IMG/VR virus record: IMGVR_UViG_3300049734_000021
Location: 1 to 20,357 of that record
Source: a virus
Length of the DNA: 20,357 nt
Reading direction: 5' to 3' (one strand)
The notes beneath the pieces were generated by a model. It did not search any database. It saw only the letters and a list, made by a program, of their open reading frames with translations, and was not told where the DNA came from. Below are positions 5,902 through 12,354 of the stretch, in pieces. The translations under genes and the position numbers were made by a program. The first letter of the stretch is position 1. Each line of letters begins with the position of its first letter.

Positions 5902-7137
5902 CTACTGATTACTCTCACTATGTTCGATTTGATAGACCTGTTCCATCAATGAAGCGCACTTGTCCACAAGAACATTCTGCATCTTGCGTGTGTGATCTTC
6001 AAGCTCTTCGCTATAATGTAACCATTCTTCGTAGATGGTTCCGAGTATAGCAACTGGACCACGCTCGAAAGCTAACTTAGCGATGTATATCTTGCCATCA
6101 CGTGTCAAGCCGAGTACATCGTCTGGCAAGCTGACACATAGATGCAGTACGTTATGTGTCACCATGATGTTGTGATGGTTCAACACCTTGATAGCATGAT
6201 CGAGTTGCAAGCGCTCAAACTTGGTAGGCTTGTAGCGGTCGTATTGTTCGTCGAGCGGTCGCGTCTTGATGTACGTATCACGTGCCCACAACGGCATCGT
6301 CAGATGGTGTTCGACTAGGAACGCACACGCCTTGATGAAGTCAGCACTAGGTTCACGATAGCTAGGTTGTAGCTGGCTTTCATAGTACGATGAATGAGCG
6401 ATCTTCGGCAGATGCTCTACGAGTGCATCGTAGGTCATACCACGTATCCACAAGTCATAGATGTGCGACGAGATGTACCACGGATCAGCTAATGTACGAT
6501 CTTCCGTGAGTTGCACCTTGTGTACATAGTCGTATGTGAAGTACGTAGGCTTCTCCGTCTTTGTACCTGTGTACATAGAGCGATAATAGATGACGTTATC
6601 ATCGTTGTGACGCTTCTCAACGCAACGGATTATCTTGTCGCTAGCAACAGCGTCAGCTTTGATGAAGTACTTGTCATGCTCCGCTGCAATTGCAACAAGC
6701 TCATTCAACTCAACAATGACCATGACACTGCCCATGTTCTCGAACTCTTGCACAGGTGCATCGGTAGTCATTACACCGCCGCCTTCATCGAGTGCGTTGG
6801 TATATAGCTCACGGTATGCTTGCCACAGCTTCCAGTTAGCGCCTAAGTGAGTAGTGAATGGAAGCTCAAACTCCCTGTCAGTCGTCATGTCGTGTGCGTA
6901 GATGAAGTCGAACTCCTTGTCACGGAAGCTGCCCTTGTCTGTATAGAACACATATTTAGTTTCGGGCGTGATTACACTGATGTCTGCGCCATGTCTTAGC
7001 AACACAGACAAAGCGTATTTGAAGCCTGTGCCAAAGAAGCCAATAGCATTGTCGCTAGACTTAGCAGACAAGCCAAGCATAGTGAATGCACGGCGGTCGA
7101 GTGTGCCGTTGTTGTAGAAGATAACACGTGTAGTCAT
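5902..7137 (-). CDS. GHKL-type (Hsp90-like) ATPase with C-terminal EExxH motif
   Basis: Two ATP-binding motifs of the GHKL fold are visible: IGFFGTGFKYAL (32-43), very like the Hsp90 'GxFGVGFYS' lid, and YRELYTNALDEGG (108-120), like the N-box helix. They occur in the reverse of the usual order, which suggests a circularly permuted or rearranged fold. Near the C-terminus EEWLH (370-374) is followed by LEDHTRKMQ, reminiscent of zincin-like metal sites but without HExxH. T4 rIIA is a phage GHKL protein, though similarity beyond the fold is not claimed. The SD is GGAGA, 7 bases before the ATG. The palindrome at 7177-7189 lies 40 bases upstream, in the intergenic gap behind the AT-hook gene. Role unknown; ATP binding likely, hydrolysis and partner unknown. 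Confidence 0.75.
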   Translation of the reverse strand: MTTRVIFYNNGTLDRRAFTMLGLSAKSSDNAIGFFGTGFKYALSVLLRHGADISVITPETKYVFYTDKGSFRDKEFDFIYAHDMTTDREFELPFTTHLGANWKLWQAYRELYTNALDEGGGVMTTDAPVQEFENMGSVMVIVELNELVAIAAEHDKYFIKADAVASDKIIRCVEKRHNDDNVIYYRSMYTGTKTEKPTYFTYDYVHKVQLTEDRTLADPWYISSHIYDLWIRGMTYDALVEHLPKIAHSSYYESQLQPSYREPSADFIKACAFLVEHHLTMPLWARDTYIKTRPLDEQYDRYKPTKFERLQLDHAIKVLNHHNIMVTHNVLHLCVSLPDDVLGLTRDGKIYIAKLAFERGPVAILGTIYEEWLHYSEELEDHTRKMQNVLVDKCASLMEQVYQIEHSESNQ

Positions 7138-7176
7138 GATAGTTCTCCAATGGTTGTAGTGTCGTGTCTTGTTGGT

Positions 7177-7189
7177 TATACAGTGTATA
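7177..7189. repeat. 13-bp palindrome TATACAGTGTATA
   Basis: Perfect copy in the gap between the stop of the AT-hook gene (7192) and the start of the GHKL ATPase (7137). Confidence 0.9.
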
Positions 7190-7191
7190 GT

Positions 7192-7338
7192 CTATGGCTC
7201 AAACTTGTAGCCAATAACTACGTCGATCTGCTCTAGCAACTCAGCTATAGCTTCACGATGACGCTGTTCCTCTTGAGCGACCGCTTCAAGCAGTTCACTC
7301 AAATTCTTCTGCGATTTAGCTGGTCTTCCGCGTGGCAT
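7192..7338 (-). CDS. AT-hook miniprotein, 48 aa
   Basis: The start is ATG 7336-7338, preceded by GAAGGAGAGCAAG; the in-frame upstream codon at 7395 lacks an SD. Residues 2-7 (PRGRPAK) match the AT-hook core (RGRP) that inserts into the minor groove of AT-rich DNA; the rest is an acidic helix (SELLEAVAQEEQRHREAIAE). This is a small DNA-binding candidate. Its start overlaps the end of the 146-aa gene by 23 bases. Its palindrome-rich surroundings may be coincidence. Confidence 0.7.
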   Translation of the reverse strand: MPRGRPAKSQKNLSELLEAVAQEEQRHREAIAELLEQIDVVIGYKFEP

Positions 7339-7756
7339 CTTGCTCTCCTTCAGTGCTACCGCCATTCTGCGGTAAGCGTTGTAGCAGGTTTTCAAGTTTA
7401 GCTACATCAGTGCTACTAACCTGCGGAGTTAGCACTGCTGTAGGACGATATGCAGCACGTTTAGCTTCCTCAATGGTGCTGCTTATGAGCGTTTGAATGT
7501 TGTTCAGGCGTGCTGTTAGCTCCGTACAGTAGCGCATGTAGTGATCACGCTCGACGGTGGCGGTCGCCAGCCTGCCTTCGAGTTGATTAGTGCGCTCGCG
7601 GAACAGAGCAAGTTCTGTCATCATGCGGTCGTTGTTGCGTAGTAGCTCATCACGCTGAACGACTATAGCATGTATAGCCTCAACGCCACGTGCTGCTGTT
7701 TCGTGCAGCGCATCAGCTACAGGTGTACTGTTGGCTTTACCGTTGGGTACGTTCAT
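7316..7756 (-). CDS. Hypothetical coiled-coil protein, 146 aa
   Basis: Not recognised. Residues about 25-100 form a long helix with heptad periodicity (VVQRDELLRNNDRMM, TNQLEGRLATATVERD), the rest is flexible. GGGGAG lies 8 bases before the ATG at 7754-7756. The gene overlaps the end of the 89-aa gene by 20 bases and the AT-hook gene at its other end, so translation of the three is probably coupled. No function can be given. Confidence 0.75.
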   Translation of the reverse strand: MNVPNGKANSTPVADALHETAARGVEAIHAIVVQRDELLRNNDRMMTELALFRERTNQLEGRLATATVERDHYMRYCTELTARLNNIQTLISSTIEEAKRAAYRPTAVLTPQVSSTDVAKLENLLQRLPQNGGSTEGEQDATRKTS

Positions 7757-8006
7757 ATGTAATGCTCCCCTTTGTCGGTGGTCTGATCATCAACTCACGC
7801 ACTTCTGTCTCACTACGAAAGTGTTGCATGCACTTACCATCAGCGAATAGCTGCAAGTATGTGCCGCGCCACTCACTACTAGGGCCATTGCGTGAATTGG
7901 TAGCAGTCCACGCCTCCCATGATTGCGAGTATACACTGTATACCAGCATATGAAGGCGTGTGCCGGGATGCAGCCACACCTTGTCTTCATTCAGGCGATG
8001 TGTCAT
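7737..8006 (-). CDS. Hypothetical protein, 89 aa
   Basis: Not recognised. Start at ATG 8004-8006, two codons after an in-frame GTG at 8012, because GGTGAG is well spaced only for the ATG. The protein has a few ordered stretches (MLVYSVYSQSWEAWTA, YLQLFADGK) and no motif. The codons for YSVYS contain a perfect copy of the 13-bp palindrome (7930-7942). Both ends overlap neighbours by about 20 bases. Confidence 0.75.
   Translation of the reverse strand: MTHRLNEDKVWLHPGTRLHMLVYSVYSQSWEAWTATNSRNGPSSEWRGTYLQLFADGKCMQHFRSETEVRELMIRPPTKGSITYERTQR
7930..7942. repeat. 13-bp palindrome TATACACTGTATA (intragenic)
   Basis: Perfect copy fully inside the 89-aa gene, encoding part of LVYSVYS. Confidence 0.9.
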
Positions 8007-8220
8007 CGTCACTCACCACTATTGTAACACGTGTCACTAACTCGTCTGCATCACCAAACATGTCAGCAGGTATGTTGGTGCGTACATAGACTTTCTCACC
8101 ACATGAGCCGTGAGTGAGTGCCATCTTCTCCCAATACTCAGGAGCGCTACTAGAGAACAACTCGCCGGGGAGTAAATCACGTGCGCGGACACGTTCTGCT
8201 TTGATGACTACGTTTCTCAT
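7987..8220 (-). CDS. Conserved small phage protein, 77 aa
   Basis: Function unknown. Start at ATG 8218-8220, which overlaps the TGA of the 314-aa gene (ATGA); GAAGGA lies further upstream. The longer in-frame ORF back to 8289 has no SD. The sequence reads RARDLLPGELFSS, then GEKVYVRT and LVTRVTIVV, a layout seen in several small phage proteins that are described only as hypothetical; the resemblance is from memory. The end overlaps the next gene by 20 bases. Confidence 0.75.
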   Translation of the reverse strand: MRNVVIKAERVRARDLLPGELFSSSAPEYWEKMALTHGSCGEKVYVRTNIPADMFGDADELVTRVTIVVSDDDTSPE

Positions 8221-9161
8221 TTGGTTACGTCCTTCTCTGTGAACATCACACCTAGTGCAGGGTCGCCACGATAATGCGGCTCGATCCACACGGTGTATGG
8301 TGGATCGTGTTCATCATAGTGTCGGAAGTGACCCATGACTTTGTGATAGCGGCGATGTTGTTTAGCTGCTTCACTCTCTGTGTCTAGTAATGTTTCACCT
8401 TCGCTGATCTGTGGTCTTATCTTGCTAGGCACGTAGCGCGTTGCAGGTGTGAGTACACGCATGCGTATACGCCTGTATTCAAGCAACGGAGGCTTGTTAG
8501 ACTTCTTACGTGCAGCTTGCTTCTTCGGATGCCACTCTACACGCTCTTCTTTGTATATCTTAGGCTGCGTGACTAGAAAGATACCGAAGATAAGCTCGCT
8601 CACTATGCTGCCTAGTTCGTCGATGGCACCAGCATAGTCACGCATGTTCTCACGTATGTTGAATGCATACTCAACATCAAACTGCAGTGCACTACGACCT
8701 TTGAACCGTTCGCTGTTAACGAGTGGAGGCCAACGATCGAAGTTGCACACATAAGCAATAGTGCTGGCGAACTTGTTGCTATCCTCAATGCCAGCGACGA
8801 TGTACATCTTGACAGCACCATCTTGTGTATTGCCAGTACGCTTGATAAGCGCTCCATACATGCCACGTTTGATGTCATCATCTGGAACTACTCCCATCTT
8901 GGTAGAGTACTCAATCCAGAAGCAATCGTATGGCAGCTTTGCAGAGTTGATCATCGAATGGAAGGATAGCTGCTTATTATCCCATAGCGAATACAACAAC
9001 GTCGGAACGTCGTCAGTGAAGACGATGCGTTCCGCGATGTTGTTCAGTACTGCTACGCTACTAAATGGATTGAACTTATCAGGTATGGTTAGGTGCGCTT
9101 CAAGTACTTTGTCGTATCTAGTACGCGCACGTTCGCCATATAGCCACGCTTGCGCTAGCAT
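8217..9161 (-). CDS. Hypothetical protein, 314 aa, conserved HFRHY...VWIEPHYRGD C-terminus
   Basis: Not confidently recognised. The C-terminal 45 residues contain VMGHFRHY, then YTVWIEPHYRGDPALG, an aromatic-His-Arg block I recall from many phage proteins of unknown function. The remainder is mixed helix and strand with no visible catalytic motif; a basic stretch (WHPKKQAARKKSNKPP) lies at about 216-231. ATG at 9159-9161 has GGGAG 6 bases upstream. It follows the palindrome at 9179-9191, which separates it from the DUF932-like gene. Confidence 0.75.
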   Translation of the reverse strand: MLAQAWLYGERARTRYDKVLEAHLTIPDKFNPFSSVAVLNNIAERIVFTDDVPTLLYSLWDNKQLSFHSMINSAKLPYDCFWIEYSTKMGVVPDDDIKRGMYGALIKRTGNTQDGAVKMYIVAGIEDSNKFASTIAYVCNFDRWPPLVNSERFKGRSALQFDVEYAFNIRENMRDYAGAIDELGSIVSELIFGIFLVTQPKIYKEERVEWHPKKQAARKKSNKPPLLEYRRIRMRVLTPATRYVPSKIRPQISEGETLLDTESEAAKQHRRYHKVMGHFRHYDEHDPPYTVWIEPHYRGDPALGVMFTEKDVTK

Positions 9162-9178
9162 TGTAGTCTCCCACTAGT

Positions 9179-9191
9179 TATACAGTGTATA
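9179..9191. repeat. 13-bp palindrome TATACAGTGTATA
   Basis: Perfect copy in the 32-bp gap between the stop of the DUF932-like gene (9194) and the start of the 314-aa gene (9161). Confidence 0.9.
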
Positions 9192-9193
9192 AT

Positions 9194-10015
9194 CTACGCC
9201 GCCTTCAACAAATCTTCAGCGCCTTGCCACACAGCCTGATTGATGTTGATGTTGCGATCAACTGCTCGTACATCTTGCAAGCGGCGCACGCTGTTGCCGC
9301 TCGTTTGATAAGAGAAGCCGCCACGAATGACGTTCTCTTGGATGACGTTCATGACTGTATACATGTCATCACTAGCGTCTTCACGGCGACGATGATGTAG
9401 TATACGCTGACGCATATCAGCAATAAATCCTACGCTGCGATCTTCGCCAAAGCGCGCACGGATGGCGATGTCAGCTAGTGCAATACGCTCACCGATGTTT
9501 GTCTTGTGATCTTTCATACGCTGGACACGTTCACGCAGTGTGTTGATCGGCTGCTCTATGTCGTCAATCTCAAGCATGATCTGCGCCATCAAGTCAGGCG
9601 CTAGATGCATGAATGATTTGCTATACAACACATCACCAGCAATCATGCCGTTCATGCAGATGAACTTGATGATGCCTAAGCATAGCTTGATGCGTGAGCT
9701 ACCATCATGGCTATCAATGACGATCAACTCAGGTGCTTCATCGCGGCTATCATAGGCAGAGTGACGCATACGCACCATCACCTTAGCGTACTTGTTCTGA
9801 CCACCTTGCACACTAGATACCTTGAAGCCCTTATTGTGTATGTGGGTCAAGATGTCATAGGTGTTAGTGAATGCGTAACGCTCACTCATCTTCGGATGCG
9901 CTGTAGTTGTGAATAGTGCAGGTGCACGTTCATACATCGCGTCTGCATCAGCAAATAAGCTAGCAGTACGCATTGCATCAACTTCACTCTTGGCGAATAG
10001 ATCGCTTTGCAACAT
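9194..10015 (-). CDS. DUF932-like phage/plasmid protein
   Basis: The layout fits DUF932 (phage/plasmid-like protein): RYAFTNTYDILTHIH with GFKVSSVQ in the N-terminal half, then LIVIDSHDGSSRIKL and IIKFICMNGMIAGD in the middle, and NVIQENVIRGG near the end. The SHDGS-to-CMNG region is the recognisable core. Members are common in phages and plasmids; their role is poorly known. ATG at 10013-10015 has GGAG 8 bases upstream. Length 273 aa is typical. The family assignment is from memory of the pattern. Confidence 0.7.
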   Translation of the reverse strand: MLQSDLFAKSEVDAMRTASLFADADAMYERAPALFTTTAHPKMSERYAFTNTYDILTHIHNKGFKVSSVQGGQNKYAKVMVRMRHSAYDSRDEAPELIVIDSHDGSSRIKLCLGIIKFICMNGMIAGDVLYSKSFMHLAPDLMAQIMLEIDDIEQPINTLRERVQRMKDHKTNIGERIALADIAIRARFGEDRSVGFIADMRQRILHHRRREDASDDMYTVMNVIQENVIRGGFSYQTSGNSVRRLQDVRAVDRNININQAVWQGAEDLLKAA

Positions 10016-10039
10016 GGCTATATCTCCATCTCCTATGTG

Positions 10040-10246
10040 TTACTTAACGTCAACGATCAAGCCCGACTTCATCGTGACTTGACCAAACCACTCGCGGCCT
10101 TTGTGTGTGATATGTGGACGGTTAGCTACTGTAAGCACACCATCATGTCTGTACTCAGGACCGAATACAGATGTTTCAATGTAGCGCAACGGCTTACCTA
10201 CATTAGCCTTGCACTCTTTCTTCGTCGCGTAGTTAGCTATCAACAT
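10040..10246 (-). CDS. Hypothetical protein, 68 aa
   Basis: Not recognised. Start at ATG 10244-10246, because GGGAG lies 6-7 bases upstream; an in-frame ATG at 10252 is too close to the SD and the longer frame to 10291 would translate the palindrome. The C-terminus has strand-like GVLTVANRPHITHKGREW and VTMKSGLIVDV. It is the first gene after the promoter at 10351-10378 and so leads the long left-arm transcript. Confidence 0.7.
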   Translation of the reverse strand: MLIANYATKKECKANVGKPLRYIETSVFGPEYRHDGVLTVANRPHITHKGREWFGQVTMKSGLIVDVK

Positions 10247-10269
10247 GATCATCTCCCACTGATTGATGT

Positions 10270-10282
10270 TATACACTGTATA
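10270..10282. repeat. 13-bp palindrome TATACACTGTATA
   Basis: Perfect copy in the leader of the 68-aa gene, about 60 bases downstream of the predicted start of transcription and just upstream of the SD. Confidence 0.9.
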
Positions 10283-10300
10283 AGACATCACAAGTCAGCA

Positions 10301-10330
10301 TTAGCCACCACTAGCCACCTTTAGCCGTAT
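10301..10330 (-). repeat. Three tandem 10-bp repeats in the leader of the left operon
   Basis: On the plus strand TTAGCCACCA, CTAGCCACCT and TTAGCCGTAT lie head to tail. On the minus strand they give a leader RNA with GGCTA three times at 10-base spacing, between the promoter and the palindrome. An SD-like AGGAG lies just before them without a clear start codon. Confidence 0.55.
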
Positions 10331-10350
10331 CTCCTGTGTGTCCAAGTATT

Positions 10351-10378
10351 ATTATATCACATACAAAATCAGATGCAA
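10351..10378 (-). promoter_or_regulatory. Sigma70-type promoter TTGCAT-N16-TATAAT
   Basis: TTGCAT (10373-10378) and a perfect TATAAT (10351-10356) are 16 bp apart on the minus strand, with an extended -35 (ACTTGCATCTGAT). Transcription would start near 10344 and run into the 68-aa gene and the rest of the left arm, giving a leader of about 100 bases. Confidence 0.75.
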
Positions 10379-10383
10379 GTCAC

Positions 10384-10630
10384 TAAATATACATATTAAC
10401 ACTTGTGGCAAGCACTAAATCTAGTGGCCCAAGTGGGCTGGCTTGAGTTCTTCGTTTGTTCACTCATGCGAGCGAGCGGGCGAAGCCCGTCTATGTGCTG
10501 CCGCAGTCTACATGTATACATTGTATAGCACGCACGCGGTGATGACTGAAGCGGCACAGTGAGTGCGTGTGTGCTGTGCGCTTGCGTGAATTTGCGGGTG
10601 TATGAGTGGCGGGCGCAAGCGCTTGGCTAA
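10384..10630. other. Gene-free stretch between terminator and left-operon promoter
   Basis: No ORF here has an SD or protein-like composition. It holds a GGGC-GAA-GCCC hairpin (about 10477-10492), another short one (GCCC-AAGT-GGGC, near 10435) and the palindrome at 10515-10527. No other signal is visible. Confidence 0.5.
10515..10527. repeat. 13-bp palindrome TATACATTGTATA
   Basis: Perfect copy in the gene-free stretch between the 34-aa gene's terminator and the left-operon promoter. Confidence 0.9.
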
Positions 10631-10665
10631 TATAAAACCCGCGCTTACTAATGCAAGCGCGGGTT
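10631..10665 (-). terminator. Rho-independent terminator after the 34-aa gene
   Basis: On the minus strand an 11-bp perfect stem (AACCCGCGCTT with AAGCGCGGGTT; loop of 8) is followed by a tail reading TTATATT after the stem's final TT. It ends the transcript of the 34-aa gene. Its upstream edge shares one base with the palindrome at 10665-10677. Confidence 0.85.
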
Positions 10666-10677
10666 ATACACTGTATA
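10665..10677. repeat. 13-bp palindrome TATACACTGTATA abutting a terminator
   Basis: Perfect copy between the stop of the 34-aa gene (10681) and its terminator hairpin. Confidence 0.9.
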
Positions 10678-10680
10678 GCG

Positions 10681-10785
10681 TTAGGCTTCATTATAACCGT
10701 ACCATAGGAACAACGCGAGCAACGCTAGCGCTACAATCCAATGATCTAGCACTATATCTGATAAGCGTATAGCTGTATCGGTCAT
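10681..10785 (-). CDS. Single-pass membrane miniprotein, 34 aa
   Basis: A 34-codon gene with an ATG at 10783-10785 preceded by AAAGGAAG 9 bases upstream. The first 14 residues are polar (MTDTAIRLSD, then IVLD), followed by one membrane segment HWIVALALLALFLWY and a short polar end. It lies alone between two rho-independent terminators (10811-10842 upstream, 10631-10665 downstream), so it is expressed by read-through or by an unseen promoter. No family recognised; small phage membrane peptides often act in host membrane interference or lysis control, but nothing here proves that. Confidence 0.65.
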   Translation of the reverse strand: MTDTAIRLSDIVLDHWIVALALLALFLWYGYNEA

Positions 10786-10810
10786 GACTGCTACTTCCTT
10801 TCGCACAAGA

Positions 10811-10842
10811 ATAAACGCCGCTAGCATTTGCGCTAGCGGCGT
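10811..10842 (-). terminator. Rho-independent terminator after the 301-aa gene
   Basis: On the minus strand an 11-bp stem (ACGCCGCTAGC with GCTAGCGGCGT; loop of 6) is followed by TTATTCTTG. It lies 18 bases beyond the stop of the 301-aa gene, with the palindrome at 10844-10856 between them. Confidence 0.85.
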
Positions 10843-10843
10843 C

Positions 10844-10856
10844 TATACACTGTATA
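10844..10856. repeat. 13-bp palindrome TATACACTGTATA beside a terminator
   Basis: Perfect copy between the stop of the 301-aa gene (10860) and its terminator, one base from the hairpin. The bases linking stop and palindrome (TAACGC) are the same as after the 34-aa gene. Confidence 0.9.
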
Positions 10857-10859
10857 GCG

Positions 10860-11765
10860 TTAGGCTGTCTTACGCTTCGCACCACCGCGCAACGCGCGCT
10901 TGATGCTAGCTTCGGCCTTTGCATCTTCGGCCTTTGCCTTGACGCCTTCAGCCGCGAAAGCCTTACGCGCTGCAGCCTTGTCGCTATCGGACATCATTGC
11001 ATCAAGTCGCGCCCACAGCAGATGCAGCGCTTCTGTTGCCTTCGGTCCTGCAGCGATGCCCTTGCCATCAGGCTTGATGATAGCTGCAACGCTAGTGTCA
11101 ATGCGCGTCACAGCATTCGGCAATTCAGAAGGCGAGAAGCGTTCACCGCTACCGCCTTTCTTGTCGTTAGCCGCGCCGCTCTTCGCAGTAGACAAGCTTT
11201 CGCGGACATCGGCTGTGCTGGTCTTAGCTTCGATCTTAGCGCCGCTCACGTTACGCAATTGCGCGGCGTTAAAGCGCACAAGCTCAAACTCATCACCGCG
11301 CTTGACGTAGCAAGCGAACGTGTTTGAGTTTTGCACTTTGGCGATCGTCACAGCGAAGCCTTGCTTACGCAAAGCGCTAACGCCGCGATACGTATCAACC
11401 GCTCGCTGCAGCATAGTGTTGACCATGTTCAGCGATTTAGTTGATTGCTCAAACGCTGCCTTCTGTTGCTCTGTCTTTTCTTTGATACCGGCAAGACCAG
11501 CATGCGCGGTCATAAAGACATTGCCTTCAGGTGACGCCTTCCAGTAGTCGAGCAAGATAGACCTAACGCTGTCTTGCTTCTCAACAGCTAAGCTGCCGTT
11601 GAAATCAAGCTTTGCGCTAAGCGCTTCAAGCTCGCTGCCGTAAGAGTGCACAAGGTAGATCGGTCCTGTTTCAATCTCGCCTTTCATATTGGCAAGTCGC
11701 AGGACATCACCGCCGAAAGCGCTAGCGTTACGCTGTGCCGGTGCAATTACTGTTGTCTTGTTCAT
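10860..11765 (-). CDS. Hypothetical protein, 301 aa, basic Ala/Lys-rich C-terminus
   Basis: Not recognised. The N-terminal 190 residues look globular (GPIYLVHSYGSELEAL, then NVFMTAHAGLAG, then FAVTIAKVQNSNTFACYV), then a flexible Ser/Gly/Lys linker leads to a helical, lysine- and alanine-rich C-terminus ending RALRGGAKRKTA, which might bind nucleic acid. AAAGGAA lies 8 bases before the ATG at 11763-11765. It has its own promoter (11824-11851) and terminator (10811-10842), so it is a separate transcription unit next to the divergent control region. That position is where phages often put regulators or host-takeover proteins; no direct evidence for either. Confidence 0.8.
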   Translation of the reverse strand: MNKTTVIAPAQRNASAFGGDVLRLANMKGEIETGPIYLVHSYGSELEALSAKLDFNGSLAVEKQDSVRSILLDYWKASPEGNVFMTAHAGLAGIKEKTEQQKAAFEQSTKSLNMVNTMLQRAVDTYRGVSALRKQGFAVTIAKVQNSNTFACYVKRGDEFELVRFNAAQLRNVSGAKIEAKTSTADVRESLSTAKSGAANDKKGGSGERFSPSELPNAVTRIDTSVAAIIKPDGKGIAAGPKATEALHLLWARLDAMMSDSDKAAARKAFAAEGVKAKAEDAKAEASIKRALRGGAKRKTA

Positions 11766-11823
11766 TGTCTTAGTTCCTTTGCTTGTGTTGTCGTTAGCTA
11801 CGTTATTGCAGCTAACTAAGATA

Positions 11824-11851
11824 ATTATAGCATACGCAATATCACATGCAA
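11824..11851 (-). promoter_or_regulatory. Sigma70-type promoter TTGCAT-N16-TATAAT of the 301-aa gene
   Basis: TTGCAT (11846-11851) and a perfect TATAAT (11824-11829), 16 bp apart on the minus strand, with the extended -35 CTTGCATGTGAT. Transcription should start near 11817, about 50 bases before the ATG. Confidence 0.75.
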
Positions 11852-11903
11852 GCGCTTAAATCTGCACTAGCTAAACAGGCACAAGTGCAAGCGAGCTAGC
11901 GGC

Positions 11904-11916
11904 TATACACTGTATA
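11904..11916. repeat. 13-bp palindrome TATACACTGTATA
   Basis: Perfect copy upstream of the promoter of the 301-aa gene, within the CTAG-rich stretch. Confidence 0.9.
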
Positions 11917-12078
11917 ACGCGCACTAGCTACGCACTAGCTGCCGTCGCCTTGCAGCTAGCTAGCACAAGCGCAACAGCGTAGCGCATAGTGGAGTGCTGC
12001 CGCCTTGCCAATTGACTAAACTTGCCGCGCTTCACATTCACGCTAGATGCTAGCTGCCTAGCTGCAAGCGCTGCCAAC

Positions 12079-12091
12079 TATACAGTGTATA
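12079..12091. repeat. 13-bp palindrome TATACAGTGTATA
   Basis: Perfect copy in the middle of the divergent control region. Confidence 0.9.
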
Positions 12092-12271
12092 ACGCGCGGC
12101 GCTGTTGCTAGTGCATGCGAGCTAGTGAGCTAGTCCCCGCCCGAAAGCAAAACGCCTAGTGTTAAGTTGGCCGCGCGGAGAGAGAAGAGCACCGTCACAA
12201 GCCGCGTAGACTTTGCAATTTGCGTGTGTGAGCTATAGTACTTGGGTTGCCTATATGTACTTAATAAGTAT

Positions 12272-12348
12272 AAAAAAATGGTGTAGTGTAATAGCCTCAT
12301 GTAGAGACTACTACAGCTACACCAAGTTATACGCAATACAACACAAGC
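12272..12348 (-). ncRNA. Candidate small RNA, ~77 nt, long hairpin with U7 tail
   Basis: On the minus strand TGGTGTAG, bulged C, TGTAGTAG, TCTC, loop of 5, GAGG, CTATTACA, CTACACCA fold into a 20-bp stem, followed directly by seven Ts. Two pairs are G-U on the minus strand and would be A-C mismatches in RNA made from the plus strand, so the structure is selected for minus-strand RNA. A promoter of the phage's own family lies just upstream (12355-12383). No ORF fits. It could also be simply a strong terminator of unknown upstream transcription, though no gene lies on that side. The 5' arm includes 10 bases complementary to the predicted late leader (12516-12525). Confidence 0.55.
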
Positions 12349-12354
12349 ATATAT

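Larger units (their letters stand above)
11867..12160. other. CTAG-rich intergenic stretch of the divergent control region
   Basis: No credible gene. CTAG occurs 13 times here (starting at 11867, 11896, 11924, 11935, 11956, 11960, 12043, 12050, 12058, 12108, 12122, 12130, 12156), where about one is expected. Most are part of GCTAGC, ACTAGCT or AGCTAGC, including a direct repeat of CGCACTAGCT. Two palindromes (11904, 12079) lie within. It could be an origin or a protein-binding region; no iteron pattern is clear. Confidence 0.55.

Noticed and set aside
10491-10691. 66-aa minus-strand ORF
   Set aside because: It spans the terminator and two palindromes and has no SD.
12213-12239. Second plus-strand promoter TTGCAA-N15-TATAGT
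   Set aside because: Spacer is short and no plus-strand gene begins before 12544, though a longer leader cannot be ruled out.
12130-12336. 68-aa minus-strand ORF in the control region
   Set aside because: Starts inside the long hairpin, has no SD and odd composition.
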